This document shows positions 19,118 through 27,884 of a DNA stretch of 64,000 nt, piece by piece. The position numbers were made by a program, and so were the translations under genes. Origin of the DNA: Lysinibacillus timonensis (GTDB taxonomy: Bacteria; Bacillota; Bacilli; Bacillales_A; Planococcaceae); the NCBI RefSeq assembly GCF_900291985.1, contig NZ_LT985980.1, forward strand, positions 3,680,001-3,744,000, read 5' to 3'. How positions within the stretch are numbered: the first letter of the stretch is position 1; each line of letters opens with the position of its first letter. A model generated the notes under the pieces. The model saw only the letters and a program-made list of their open reading frames with translations. It was not told where the DNA came from and searched no databases.

Positions 19118-20503
19118 GTGCAAAGACCGCAGAAAACATCGCAAGATGGCTGTTTGCAAAGGGATAAGTTGGAAACTGAAGAGTATGCAAGAGTGTGTAG
19201 TCCTGCCGTTAAAGAAGTAGGTCAACAAGATGGTATCGATTTAATTGATAAAGTAATTGATAGTAATAATCTTTTCAGAGCATGTAAGAAGGTTAAAGCC
19301 AACAAAGGTGCGCCTGGAATAGATGGAATGACAGTAGATGAACTTTTTGGTCATGTCAGTAAATACCTACCCCATCTTAAGAGAAAACTGAAAGATGGCT
19401 CATATAAGCCTCTTCCAGTCAAACGGGTTGAAATCCCGAAGGCGGATGGTACAAAACGAAAATTAGGCATTCCATGTGTTAGAGACCGTATGGTCCAACA
19501 AGCAATATATCAAGTAATAGGTGGAATAATAGACCCGAAATTTTCCGATTCAAGTTTTGGTTTTCGACCAAATAGAAACCAACACCAAGCCATAAAGAAA
19601 TCTATCAAATACTATGAACAAGGCTATAAAGTGGTAGTGGATTGTGATCTCAAAAGTTACTTTGACACCATTAACCATCAAAAGCTAATGGAATACCTCA
19701 AGGAATTCATTAAAGATAAAATTATATTAAAGCTAATTTGGAAATTTCTTAAAAGCGGAATATTAGAGAATGGCTTTACCAAACCAACTGAATTCGGTGC
19801 GCCTCAAGGCGGTGTACTTTCACCAATTCTTAGTAATGTTTATTTAAATCAGTTAGATATAGAACTGGAGGAAAGAGGACATAAATTCGTTCGCTTTGCG
19901 GATGATTTTTGCATCTACGTTAAAAGTAAACGAGCTGGTGAACGTGTCCTTGATAGCATTACAAAGTTTTTGGAGAAGGAACTGAAGCTGACAGTTAATA
20001 AAACTAAAAGTAAGGTGGGGTCTCCGACCAAACTAAAATTTTTAGGTTTCTGTATCCACAGTACATCTAAAAGTACAGGATGTAGACCACACCACTCCGC
20101 GAAGAAAAGATTCAGAGATAAACTAAAATATAAAACTAGACGAAATCGTACTGGTAAATTTGAGGATATCGTTAAAGAAATTAATCAAGTTACGGTTGGA
20201 TGGATAAATTACTATGGCATTGGTTTGATGAAAATGTTCATTCAAGATATGAGAAAGTGGCTAAACCATCGGTTAAGGCAACTTATTTGGAAAAGGTGGA
20301 AGAAAGTCAAGACAAGGTACTATCAACTTAGGAGATTAGGTATCCAACACAATGAAGCCTGGAAAGTAGCGAATACCCGTAAGGGTTATTGGAGGATTTC
20401 AGGAAGTGAAACTCTACATAAAGCTATTAGAACAAAAACGCTCATCAAATGGGGAATAAAGGACCTTAATTATTTGTATGAGCGTCGATACTTAAGTTAT
20501 TGA
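19118..20503 (+). CDS. ltrA: Group II intron reverse transcriptase/maturase
   Basis: Intron-encoded protein for splicing and retromobility. Reverse transcriptase blocks are clear: KGAPGIDGMT, RKLGIPCVRDRMVQQAI, SSFGFRPNRNQHQA, DCDLKSYFDTINH, GAPQGGVLSPILSN and the catalytic FADDFCIYV. A maturase X domain follows (VTVGWINYYG), and no HNH endonuclease motif is seen at the C-terminus. GGAGG at 19105 favours the GTG at 19118 (461 residues); an ATG at 19112 and a GTG at 19109 are too close. No frameshift or stop, so it may be active. Confidence 0.93.
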   Translation: MQRPQKTSQDGCLQRDKLETEEYARVCSPAVKEVGQQDGIDLIDKVIDSNNLFRACKKVKANKGAPGIDGMTVDELFGHVSKYLPHLKRKLKDGSYKPLPVKRVEIPKADGTKRKLGIPCVRDRMVQQAIYQVIGGIIDPKFSDSSFGFRPNRNQHQAIKKSIKYYEQGYKVVVDCDLKSYFDTINHQKLMEYLKEFIKDKIILKLIWKFLKSGILENGFTKPTEFGAPQGGVLSPILSNVYLNQLDIELEERGHKFVRFADDFCIYVKSKRAGERVLDSITKFLEKELKLTVNKTKSKVGSPTKLKFLGFCIHSTSKSTGCRPHHSAKKRFRDKLKYKTRRNRTGKFEDIVKEINQVTVGWINYYGIGLMKMFIQDMRKWLNHRLRQLIWKRWKKVKTRYYQLRRLGIQHNEAWKVANTRKGYWRISGSETLHKAIRTKTLIKWGIKDLNYLYERRYLSY

Positions 20504-20535
20504 ACCGCCGTATACGGAACCGTACGTACGGTGGT
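20504..20535 (+). other. Group II intron domain V
   Basis: Lower stem ACCGCCGTA (20504-20512) with TACGGTGGT (20527-20535) includes one G-U pair; a two-base CG bulge (20525-20526) and a short upper hairpin TACG-GAAC-CGTA complete the domain V fold. Domain VI follows with stem CTAGCC/GGCTAG and a candidate branch A near the 3' end. Confidence 0.75.
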
Positions 20536-20648
20536 GTGAGAGGTCGACTAGCCAATTAATGGCTAGTTTCCTACTCGATTGTGTGAACAAAATGAACAAA
20601 ATAGGTAATATAGAAAAAATACCAATTTATTCTCCATTTATTGATTTA

Positions 20649-20662
20649 TGAATACGCTTTCA
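20649..20662 (+). promoter_or_regulatory. Candidate CcpA cre site upstream of tctC
   Basis: TGAATACGCTTTCA matches the cre consensus TGWAANCGNTNWCA at all but one fixed position. It lies 53 bp before the tctC start. Catabolite repression of tricarboxylate uptake would be expected from the citM case in B. subtilis. Confidence 0.6.
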
Positions 20663-20714
20663 TTAATTTATAACTATACATTGAAAAATTGATGTATACA
20701 AAGGGGGAAAACGA

Positions 20715-21746
20715 ATGAAGAAGAAATTTATCAATCTATTTGCAATGTTAATACTGAGTATTGTTTTAGCAGCTTGCGGTAGTAATTCCAGTAACTCATC
20801 TACGAATGGAGGGGCAGATTCAAGCGCCTCAAGTTATCCAGAAAATAACATTGTAATTGTTGCTCCATCTGGGGCTGGTGGTGGATGGGATTTAACTGCT
20901 CGTTCCATTGCAAAAATAATGTCTGAGACGAAATTAGTAGAAAAAGCGATAACAGTGGAAAATAGAGCTGGTGGTGGTGGTGCAGTTTTCATGGCAGAAT
21001 ACGCTACTAAAGAAGCTGCAAATGATCATATGTTAATGACTAAGTCACCACCTATTATTATTAATAACTTGAAAGCAGAAGGAAATAGCCCTTATGGTTA
21101 TAAAGATACAACACCGCTTGCTCAATTAACGAAAGATTATGGAGCAATTGTTGTAAAAGCAGATTCAACTTTTAATAGTTTAACAGAGCTGTTAGATGCA
21201 ATTAAAGCGGACCCATCGTCGATTACTCTTGCGGGAGGTTCTGCACCAGGCTCGATGGATCATTTAGTAGGAATATTACCAGCATATGCATATGGTATTG
21301 ATCCAAAGATAGTAAAGTACGTTTCATATGATGGTGGCGGTGAAGCAATTGCAGCACTACTTGGTAGTAACGCAGACGTTATTGCTACAGATGCTTCAGC
21401 AATTGGTGAATATGTAAAATCTGGTGATGTAAAGGTATTAGCTGTAAGTTCTACTGAACGATTAACAGGAGTTTTAGAAGACGTTCCAACGTTTAAAGAA
21501 TTAGGAATTGACGCAGAGTTTACAATTTGGAGAGGACTATTTGGTCCAAAGGATATGTCAGAGGAAGCATTTAATTATTGGACAACGAAACTTGGAGAAA
21601 TGGTAGAAACTGAAGAGTGGCAAAGCGAGCTTGAAAGAAATGGATGGCAACACGAATATCGCAATGCTGAAGAGTTCTCTACTTTCTTACAAGAGCAAGA
21701 AGTAGTCATTGGTGATTTATTAAAAGCTCTTGACATGCATAAGTAA
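20715..21746 (+). CDS. tctC: Tripartite tricarboxylate transporter substrate-binding lipoprotein
   Basis: Extracytoplasmic binding protein (Bug/TctC family) that captures a tricarboxylate-like solute for TctAB, 343 residues. The signal peptide ends in the lipobox LAACG with Cys21, then a Ser/Asn-rich linker. The mature part shows VAPSGAGGGWDLTAR and ENRAGGGGAVFMAEYA, the two family loops that contact the ligand carboxylate. AAGGGGG precedes the ATG. It heads the tctCBA operon. Citrate is likely but other carboxylates are possible. Confidence 0.92.
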   Translation: MKKKFINLFAMLILSIVLAACGSNSSNSSTNGGADSSASSYPENNIVIVAPSGAGGGWDLTARSIAKIMSETKLVEKAITVENRAGGGGAVFMAEYATKEAANDHMLMTKSPPIIINNLKAEGNSPYGYKDTTPLAQLTKDYGAIVVKADSTFNSLTELLDAIKADPSSITLAGGSAPGSMDHLVGILPAYAYGIDPKIVKYVSYDGGGEAIAALLGSNADVIATDASAIGEYVKSGDVKVLAVSSTERLTGVLEDVPTFKELGIDAEFTIWRGLFGPKDMSEEAFNYWTTKLGEMVETEEWQSELERNGWQHEYRNAEEFSTFLQEQEVVIGDLLKALDMHK

Positions 21747-21807
21747 GGTTTTAGAAAAGGGGCGGATCTGTTTTATGCTCCTTTTTCCATTTTGGAGGTG
21801 TAGGAAA

Positions 21808-22257
21808 ATGAGTAAAACATTCGATAAATTTGCGGGTGTAATATTTCTACTTATTAGTGTTCTATTTATCGTTGAGAGTCTTAAAATATCTGGAAGCGCA
21901 TATGGTTCATCTATTGGACCAAAGACATTCCCACTTATACTAGGCGTTATCTTAGGATTGTTAAGTTTGAGATTATTATATGAAACATTTAAATCGAAAT
22001 CTAATGACAAAGAAATTGAAACATTTAACGTGAAAAAATTTGGCATCATTTTTATTTCTGCAGTACTCTATGTCTTTTTCTTAGAAATCTTAGGTTATGT
22101 TATCTCGACTCTTATCTTTTTAGTGATAGCATTCCAGGTGATGGAACGAGGGAAACTCCTTAATACAGTCATTATTGCAGCTTGTTTTACATTTGGTATT
22201 TACTTAATGTATGTTCAATTACTTGGTGGAGCATTACCTAGGTTTTCATTATTTTAA
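21808..22257 (+). CDS. tctB: Tripartite tricarboxylate transporter small membrane subunit
   Basis: Small permease subunit of the TTT system, 149 residues with four hydrophobic segments (~10-28, 38-55, 74-92, 98-140 as a split pair). The ATG at 21808 follows GGAGGTG; an in-frame upstream extension to 21730 overlaps tctC and lacks a binding site. The weakly conserved sequence is typical of TctB; identity rests mainly on size, topology and place between tctC and tctA. Confidence 0.9.
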   Translation: MSKTFDKFAGVIFLLISVLFIVESLKISGSAYGSSIGPKTFPLILGVILGLLSLRLLYETFKSKSNDKEIETFNVKKFGIIFISAVLYVFFLEILGYVISTLIFLVIAFQVMERGKLLNTVIIAACFTFGIYLMYVQLLGGALPRFSLF

Positions 22258-22275
22258 AAGGGAGGTATTGTAAAA

Positions 22276-23802
22276 ATGGAAACGATATCCTATTTATTAG
22301 ATGGTTTTGCTATAGCGTTTCAGTGGCAAAACATATTATTTGCACTTGTAGGTGTAATTATAGGAACTGCGGTAGGCGTGCTTCCCGGTATAGGGCCAAT
22401 GAGTGGTGTTGCGTTATTAATTCCCGTAACTGCGACCTTAACCTCTGGTATGCCAACTGAATCTGCTGCTGCAAGTTCAATCATTTTATTAGCTGGTGTC
22501 TATTATGGAGCAATGTACGGTGGGTCAACAACCTCCATTTTACTAAATACACCTGGAGAATCTTCTTCGGTTGTAACTGCACTTGATGGTTATCAAATGG
22601 CACAACAAGGAAGAGCAGGAGCAGCTTTATCAATCGCTGCTATTGGTTCATTTGTTGCTGGAATTATATCTTTAATAGGATTAATATTATTAGCTGAACC
22701 ACTATCAAACATAGCTTTAGAGTTTGGTCCAGCTGATTATTTTTCATTGATGCTCTTAGGGTTATGTGCTGTTAGTGGTCTAGCGGGAAAATCTATGACA
22801 AAAGCCTTAATAATGACCGTAGTTGGTCTAATGCTCGGAACAATTGGAATTGATGCAGTTTCCGGTATTGCACGCTTTACATATGATCAACCGGTGTTAT
22901 ACGGAGGATTAGAATTTTTAACGATTGCGGTTGGGTTATTTGCACTTGCAGAGGTGTTTAAAACAGTATTAGAACAAAACGGTACTGTCGAACCAATTGC
23001 AAAGATTAATCGAATATTGCCAACTAAACAAGATTTGAAAGATAGTGCTAAGCCAATTACAAGAGGATCTATATTAGGGTTTTTTATAGGGGTTTTACCA
23101 GGGGCGGGTGCTACTTTAGCTTCTTTCTTTTCTTATATTACAGAGAAAAAGCTTAGTAAAAATCCAAGCTCATTCGGAAAGGGAAATATTGCAGGTGTCG
23201 CTGGACCGGAATCTGCGAACAACGCTGCTTCGGGTGGAGCGATGATACCACTATTAACGTTAGGTATACCCGGTTCAGGAACAACTGCTATTCTTATGGG
23301 TGCTTTCATTATGTATAATGTACAGCCAGGTCCACTATTATTTGATGACCATCCTCAAATTGCGTGGGGATTAATTGCTAGTATGTTTTTAGGGAACTTA
23401 ATATTATTAGTTTTAAATATGCCATTAGTTAAAGTATTTGCGAAGATTATACAAACACCAGCGAAGTACTTATTACCAATAATTATCGCTATTTCATTTT
23501 TTGGTGTATATGCAGTACAGTATACAACATTTGACCTGTACCTCTTACTTGGCTGCGGATTTTTAGGATATTTATTAACAAAGAATGATTATCCAGTTGC
23601 ACCTCTTGTACTAGCACTAGTACTTGGACCTATGCTGGAAAATAATATGCGCCGAGCATTAACCATTTCAAATGGTGAGTGGAGTATTTTTATTACTGAA
23701 CCATTATCTTTAGTGTTTATGATAATTGCAGTTGCATGGATTCTTGTACCAATTATACTTAAGGCACTAGGTCGAAAAGTGATTGTAAACGAAGAAGAGT
23801 GA
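22276..23802 (+). CDS. tctA: Tripartite tricarboxylate transporter large membrane subunit
   Basis: Main sodium- or proton-coupled permease of the TTT system, 508 residues with about ten to twelve membrane segments. The TctA signature is GVLPGIGPMSGVALLIPVT near 38-56, repeated as GVLPGAGATLASFFSY near 270, plus YGGSTTSILLNTPGE and the mirrored LGIPGSGTTAILMGA. These paired motifs show the internal repeat of the family. GGAGG precedes the ATG. Confidence 0.95.
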   Translation: METISYLLDGFAIAFQWQNILFALVGVIIGTAVGVLPGIGPMSGVALLIPVTATLTSGMPTESAAASSIILLAGVYYGAMYGGSTTSILLNTPGESSSVVTALDGYQMAQQGRAGAALSIAAIGSFVAGIISLIGLILLAEPLSNIALEFGPADYFSLMLLGLCAVSGLAGKSMTKALIMTVVGLMLGTIGIDAVSGIARFTYDQPVLYGGLEFLTIAVGLFALAEVFKTVLEQNGTVEPIAKINRILPTKQDLKDSAKPITRGSILGFFIGVLPGAGATLASFFSYITEKKLSKNPSSFGKGNIAGVAGPESANNAASGGAMIPLLTLGIPGSGTTAILMGAFIMYNVQPGPLLFDDHPQIAWGLIASMFLGNLILLVLNMPLVKVFAKIIQTPAKYLLPIIIAISFFGVYAVQYTTFDLYLLLGCGFLGYLLTKNDYPVAPLVLALVLGPMLENNMRRALTISNGEWSIFITEPLSLVFMIIAVAWILVPIILKALGRKVIVNEEE

Positions 23803-23841
23803 TTACTAAGGTTTGAAAATAATCATAATAGGAACGTATAT

Positions 23842-23872
23842 GGGTGACCAAAATAAATGGTCATCCTTTTTT
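23842..23872 (+). terminator. Terminator of tctCBA
   Basis: Stem GGGTGACCA / TGGTCATCC with one G-U pair, seven-base loop, then TTTTTT. Confidence 0.85.
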
Positions 23873-23892
23873 ATGGGGAAAAAGCGGTTGAA

Positions 23893-23994
23893 TAATACTG
23901 TATTAAACTAAAATCGTATCAAGATATACTGTATTCGAGTTATCAAACTCTATTTGCAAACAAATCTGGATTTTAAATTACGGAGATACTGTAT
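23893..23994. promoter_or_regulatory. Three ATACTGTAT dyads upstream of the RND pump
   Basis: ATAC-T-GTAT occurs at 23895-23903 (extended to TAATACTGTATTA), 23926-23934 and 23986-23994. Each is a dyad around a central T. They may be sites for a local repressor; none is encoded beside the pump. Nothing else is recognised in the 23873-24147 gap. Confidence 0.4.
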
Positions 23995-24147
23995 AGCGAT
24001 ATTTTTGAGATTTAAAATTGGTGAGAATAATAAGGTTCTACTTTTCACATCTTTAAGGAAATGGGTCGAACATTTTTGAATATGTAAAATGAGTTAGTTT
24101 ATTTTAATCATCATGAGATCAATCAGGCAAAAAAGGTGGGTACCAAT

Positions 24148-27100
24148 TTGAAAAGTTTAGTAAATTTTGTCGTAAAGAATAAACTGGCGGTTTGGTTGTT
24201 AGCGATTATATTAATGGGAACAGGAATTTATTCTACTTCACGAATGAATATGGAGACGATACCTGACATCTCAATACCGGTTATTACTGTCATGACAATT
24301 TATCCAGGTGCTACTCCTGAACAAGTGATGGATGATGTCTCAATTCCAATAGAAAAGGCTATAACCAATTTAAAAGGTGTTTCTTCAGTTGTTTCAACAT
24401 CATATTCAAACATGTCAAATGTACAGGTTGAATATGATTACGGATCAGATATGGCTGAGGCTGAACGAGAATTACAATCAATCATTGATAGCATTTCATT
24501 ACCCGAGAATGTACAAGAACCATCCATTTCTCGTATCACGATCAATGCATTTCCCATTCTAGCATTAAGTGTTTCTAGTGATGCTGAAGATATTGCAGCA
24601 TTAACAACAACCGTTAAGGAAGTTGTGCTACCACAACTTGAAGGAATTGATGGAGTTTCATCTGTTTCAATATCGGGTCAGCATATTAATGAAGTGGAAC
24701 TAACTTTTGACGAAGGTAAAATGGCTACACTTGGTTTATCAGAAGATACAGTGAAACAAACCATTCAATCAAGTGACTTAAAAGTACCTTTAGGGTTATT
24801 TCCCTTTGAAGAAAAGGAACAGTCTGTTGTTGTAGATGGTAAATTAACTACAATTGAAGAGTTAGAAGAGCTATTGATACCAGTTACGCCTAGTGCAACA
24901 AATCCGTCTCCATTTGTAACTTTGGGTGATATTGCAACAGTTGAGATGATAGGTAAAGTGGAATCTGTTTCAAGAACAAATGGAAAAAATGCAATTGCAG
25001 TACAGATTGTAAAAGGGCAAGAGGCGAATACAGTTAAAGTTGTAAACGAGGCAAAAGAGATTGCTCAACAATTAGAATCAACGATAGAAGGCATTACAAT
25101 AGACATTACATTGGATCAAGGTGAGCCTATTGAGAATTCAGTGGAAACAATGTTGAGTAAAGCATTGTTTGGTGCAGGTTTTGCGATTCTGATTATTTTA
25201 CTTTTCTTAAGGGATATCAAATCAACCATTATCTCGGTTATTTCGATTCCGTTATCATTATTAATTGCGTTTACTGCTCTATATCAAATGGATATTACAT
25301 TAAACATGATGACACTCGGAGCGATGACTGTTGCTATAGGTCGAGTAATTGACGACTCGATAGTAGTTGTTGAAAATATATATCGACGTTTACACTTAAA
25401 AGAGGAACAATTGAAAGGTCGTGTGCTAATTCGTGAAGCAACGATAGAAATGTTCAAACCGATTTTAGCTTCTACACTTGTAACGGTTGCAGTATTTGCA
25501 CCTCTTGTATTTGTTGGTGGAATGGTCGGGGAACTATTTATGCCGTTTGCTTTAACAATGACATTTGCTTTACTAGCATCTTTGTTAGTAGCTATCACTG
25601 TTGTTCCAGCATTGTCTCACACTCTCTTTAAGAAAAAGCTGTATGGTGAGAAAGGCCACAGAGACAACCATGAAAGTAAAAATAGTATCCTTTCTAGAAG
25701 TTATAAAAGTCTCCTTGCATGGTCGTTACAGCATAAGTTCATTTCTTCAATCCTTGCAGTTGTTATTCTTGGGGCTAGCTTATTCTTAATACCAGCTGTT
25801 GGTTTCAGTTTTCTACCAGAGGATGAACAGAAAGTACTATATTTAACTTACACACCTGAAGCTGGTGAAATAGAAGAAACGACTTTAGAAAATGTCGGTG
25901 TTGTAGAAAAGGAATTAATGAAACGTAAAGATGTGGATGTTATTCAAGTTTCAATTGGTGGTAGTGGTAATCCGATGATGATGGGAGCCGGTACAGACGG
26001 TGCATTAATGTACGTCATATTTGACCCGGATACAGAAAACTTTACTGATGTTAAATCCGAAATAGAAGAATATGTTCAAGATCTAGAACAAACTGGTACA
26101 TGGACAAGCCAAAACTTCAGTATGGCAATGTCAAGTAACGAACTAAGTTATACCGTTAATGGGGATGAACTCAAGGAGGTAGAACAAGTTATACTTGAAA
26201 TTGAGCGAATTATGAATGATTCCGGAAACTTAAAAGACGTATCTTCAAGTCTTGCAGAGAGATATGATGAATTTACATTAAATGTAGATCAGCAAACGTT
26301 ACTCCAATATGGCTTGTCTACAATACAGATTGCAATGATGTTAAATCCGAACCAATCAAATGAAGTAATCACAAATATTGAAAATGATGGGACTGAAATT
26401 GATGTATTTGTTCAGCGAAATCAAGAAATACCCAATTCTTTTGATCAATTGTTAGAACAATCCATTACAACACCTTTAGGGACAACAGTTCGTTTAGGTG
26501 ACATTGTAGAAGTTAAAGAAGGCACTGTTTCCAATACAATATCACGCAGTAAAGGTCAATTGTACGCCACTGTATCAGGTACTGTCACGACAAAAGACGT
26601 TACGAAAGCCTCTTCAGAAATAGATAAAGAAGTAAATAATATTGAATTACCAAGAGGCGTTAGTATTGGAATTTCTGGAGTAACAGCTGATATGGAAGAA
26701 GCATTTACACAATTAGGATTAGCAATGCTAGCTGCAATTGCGATTGTGTACTTTATTTTAGTTGTTACATTCGGTGAAGGATTAGCACCTTTTGCGATTT
26801 TATTTTCATTACCATTTACAGTAATTGGGTCGTTAATTGCATTATGGTTAACAAATGAAACGATATCCGTATCTGCTATGATGGGAATGCTCATGTTAAT
26901 CGGTATTGTTGTTACAAATGCGATTGTCCTTGTGGATCGTATTATCCATATGGAAAGAGAAGGAATGGAAATGCGTGAAGCAATATTGGAAGCTGGAGCT
27001 ACCCGTTTACGACCAATCTTAATGACTGCTATTGCAACAATTGGCGCATTAATTCCACTGGCAATTGGTGCTGAGGGTAGTGGTTTAATTTCGAAAGGCT

Positions 27101-27225
27101 TAGGCGTTACAGTAATTGGGGGATTACTAAGTTCTACTATATTAACATTAATTATTGTCCCGATTGTATATGATTTATTATCTAAATTATTGAATAAAAA
27201 CCGAATAGAAATTCAAGAAGAGTAG
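24148..27225 (+). CDS. RND efflux permease of the HAE1/AcrB (SwrC-like) type
   Basis: Proton-driven inner-membrane exporter of about 1025 residues. Twelve membrane segments are arranged as 1+5 and 1+5 with two large external loops. The proton-relay pair is present in RVIDDSIVVVENI, and the N-terminus has the family MNMETIPDISIPVITVMT segment. The start is probably TTG at 24148, eight bases after AAGGTGG; a GTG at 24136 overlaps that site. No membrane-fusion or outer-membrane partner is nearby, as with swrC (surfactin export) in B. subtilis. The substrate is unknown. Confidence 0.9.
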   Translation: MKSLVNFVVKNKLAVWLLAIILMGTGIYSTSRMNMETIPDISIPVITVMTIYPGATPEQVMDDVSIPIEKAITNLKGVSSVVSTSYSNMSNVQVEYDYGSDMAEAERELQSIIDSISLPENVQEPSISRITINAFPILALSVSSDAEDIAALTTTVKEVVLPQLEGIDGVSSVSISGQHINEVELTFDEGKMATLGLSEDTVKQTIQSSDLKVPLGLFPFEEKEQSVVVDGKLTTIEELEELLIPVTPSATNPSPFVTLGDIATVEMIGKVESVSRTNGKNAIAVQIVKGQEANTVKVVNEAKEIAQQLESTIEGITIDITLDQGEPIENSVETMLSKALFGAGFAILIILLFLRDIKSTIISVISIPLSLLIAFTALYQMDITLNMMTLGAMTVAIGRVIDDSIVVVENIYRRLHLKEEQLKGRVLIREATIEMFKPILASTLVTVAVFAPLVFVGGMVGELFMPFALTMTFALLASLLVAITVVPALSHTLFKKKLYGEKGHRDNHESKNSILSRSYKSLLAWSLQHKFISSILAVVILGASLFLIPAVGFSFLPEDEQKVLYLTYTPEAGEIEETTLENVGVVEKELMKRKDVDVIQVSIGGSGNPMMMGAGTDGALMYVIFDPDTENFTDVKSEIEEYVQDLEQTGTWTSQNFSMAMSSNELSYTVNGDELKEVEQVILEIERIMNDSGNLKDVSSSLAERYDEFTLNVDQQTLLQYGLSTIQIAMMLNPNQSNEVITNIENDGTEIDVFVQRNQEIPNSFDQLLEQSITTPLGTTVRLGDIVEVKEGTVSNTISRSKGQLYATVSGTVTTKDVTKASSEIDKEVNNIELPRGVSIGISGVTADMEEAFTQLGLAMLAAIAIVYFILVVTFGEGLAPFAILFSLPFTVIGSLIALWLTNETISVSAMMGMLMLIGIVVTNAIVLVDRIIHMEREGMEMREAILEAGATRLRPILMTAIATIGALIPLAIGAEGSGLISKGLGVTVIGGLLSSTILTLIIVPIVYDLLSKLLNKNRIEIQEE

Positions 27226-27242
27226 GGAAAATGACTCAATTT

Positions 27243-27282
27243 CTACTTAGTGGATAACGTTTATTCACTAAGTAGTTTTTTT
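27243..27282 (+). terminator. Terminator of the RND gene
   Basis: Perfect 10-bp stem CTACTTAGTG / CACTAAGTAG, 13-base loop, then TTTTTTT. Confidence 0.9.
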
Positions 27283-27338
27283 ATTTTCAAAGATAGACAT
27301 AGAGTGTGTATGAAGCGTAAAATATCCATTACAAGGGG

Positions 27339-27884
27339 GTGAACCGCATCTTAAAAGAAACGATACAATCAAATATGATTAAAATTATTCGTATAGTAGT
27401 TCAAGTCATCATTTTATATGCATTTCAATATTTAGGTGTACTCATTGTGTTTCTGACTAAAATACCCTTACCTCCGAGTGTAGTTGGTTTTATTTTATTA
27501 TTTATTTGTTTACTACTAAATTGGCTTAAGGTCGAATATATTCGTGATGGTGCAACTTTTTTAATAAGCTTTATGCTGTTGTTCTATATTCCACCTATGG
27601 TTGGAATTATAGATTATCCACAACTGTTATCACCGTCTGGTACTATATTAATTTGTGTGGTGATTTTAAGTACAATTTTCTCTGTTTTGGTAACGATTTT
27701 TATTAGTCAAAGAATAGAGAGCAAAGAAGAAGAGCTTAAAAAATTGAAGGATGAGAAAAGGGAAATTACAGTTCAAGTGAACCAACCTGAATATACTGAG
27801 GGGCAAGAGTCACAAGTAGAAGACATATATAATGATGCTGAGGAGGGGGTAGAGAAAATTGGCACTAGCAATATCCATCATTAG
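27339..27884 (+). CDS. LrgA/CidA holin-like membrane protein with long C-terminal tail
   Basis: Membrane protein of the CidA/LrgA family, linked in other species to cell-death control and pyruvate or murein-hydrolase export. Four hydrophobic segments lie at ~15-35, 45-62, 68-90 and 100-122, with the KIPLPPSVVGFILLF signature in segment 2. Residues ~125-181 are a charged, predicted coiled-coil tail (ESKEEELKKLKDEKRE) not present in typical ~130-residue members. The start is uncertain: GTG at 27339 is very close to AAGGGGG and an ATG lies 12 codons inside. It overlaps lrgB by 26 bases. Confidence 0.8.
   Translation: MNRILKETIQSNMIKIIRIVVQVIILYAFQYLGVLIVFLTKIPLPPSVVGFILLFICLLLNWLKVEYIRDGATFLISFMLLFYIPPMVGIIDYPQLLSPSGTILICVVILSTIFSVLVTIFISQRIESKEEELKKLKDEKREITVQVNQPEYTEGQESQVEDIYNDAEEGVEKIGTSNIHH

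Larger units (their letters stand above)
18688..20579 (+). mobile_element. Group II intron, probably class C, with intact maturase
   Basis: The 5' end GTGTG (18688-18692) fits the GUGYG consensus. The long structured 5' RNA (domains I-III) covers ~18688-19100, the reverse transcriptase ORF lies at 19118-20503, domain V at 20504-20535 and domain VI at ~20540-20579, ending in AT. Insertion directly after a Rho-independent terminator, a maturase without an endonuclease domain, and a CGC triad in domain V are class C traits. The exact 3' end is estimated. The AT-rich neighbours have no sign of other mobile genes. Confidence 0.88.

Noticed and set aside
24136-24150. GTG at 24136 as RND start
   Set aside because: It overlaps the AAGGTGG ribosome binding site, which fits the TTG at 24148.
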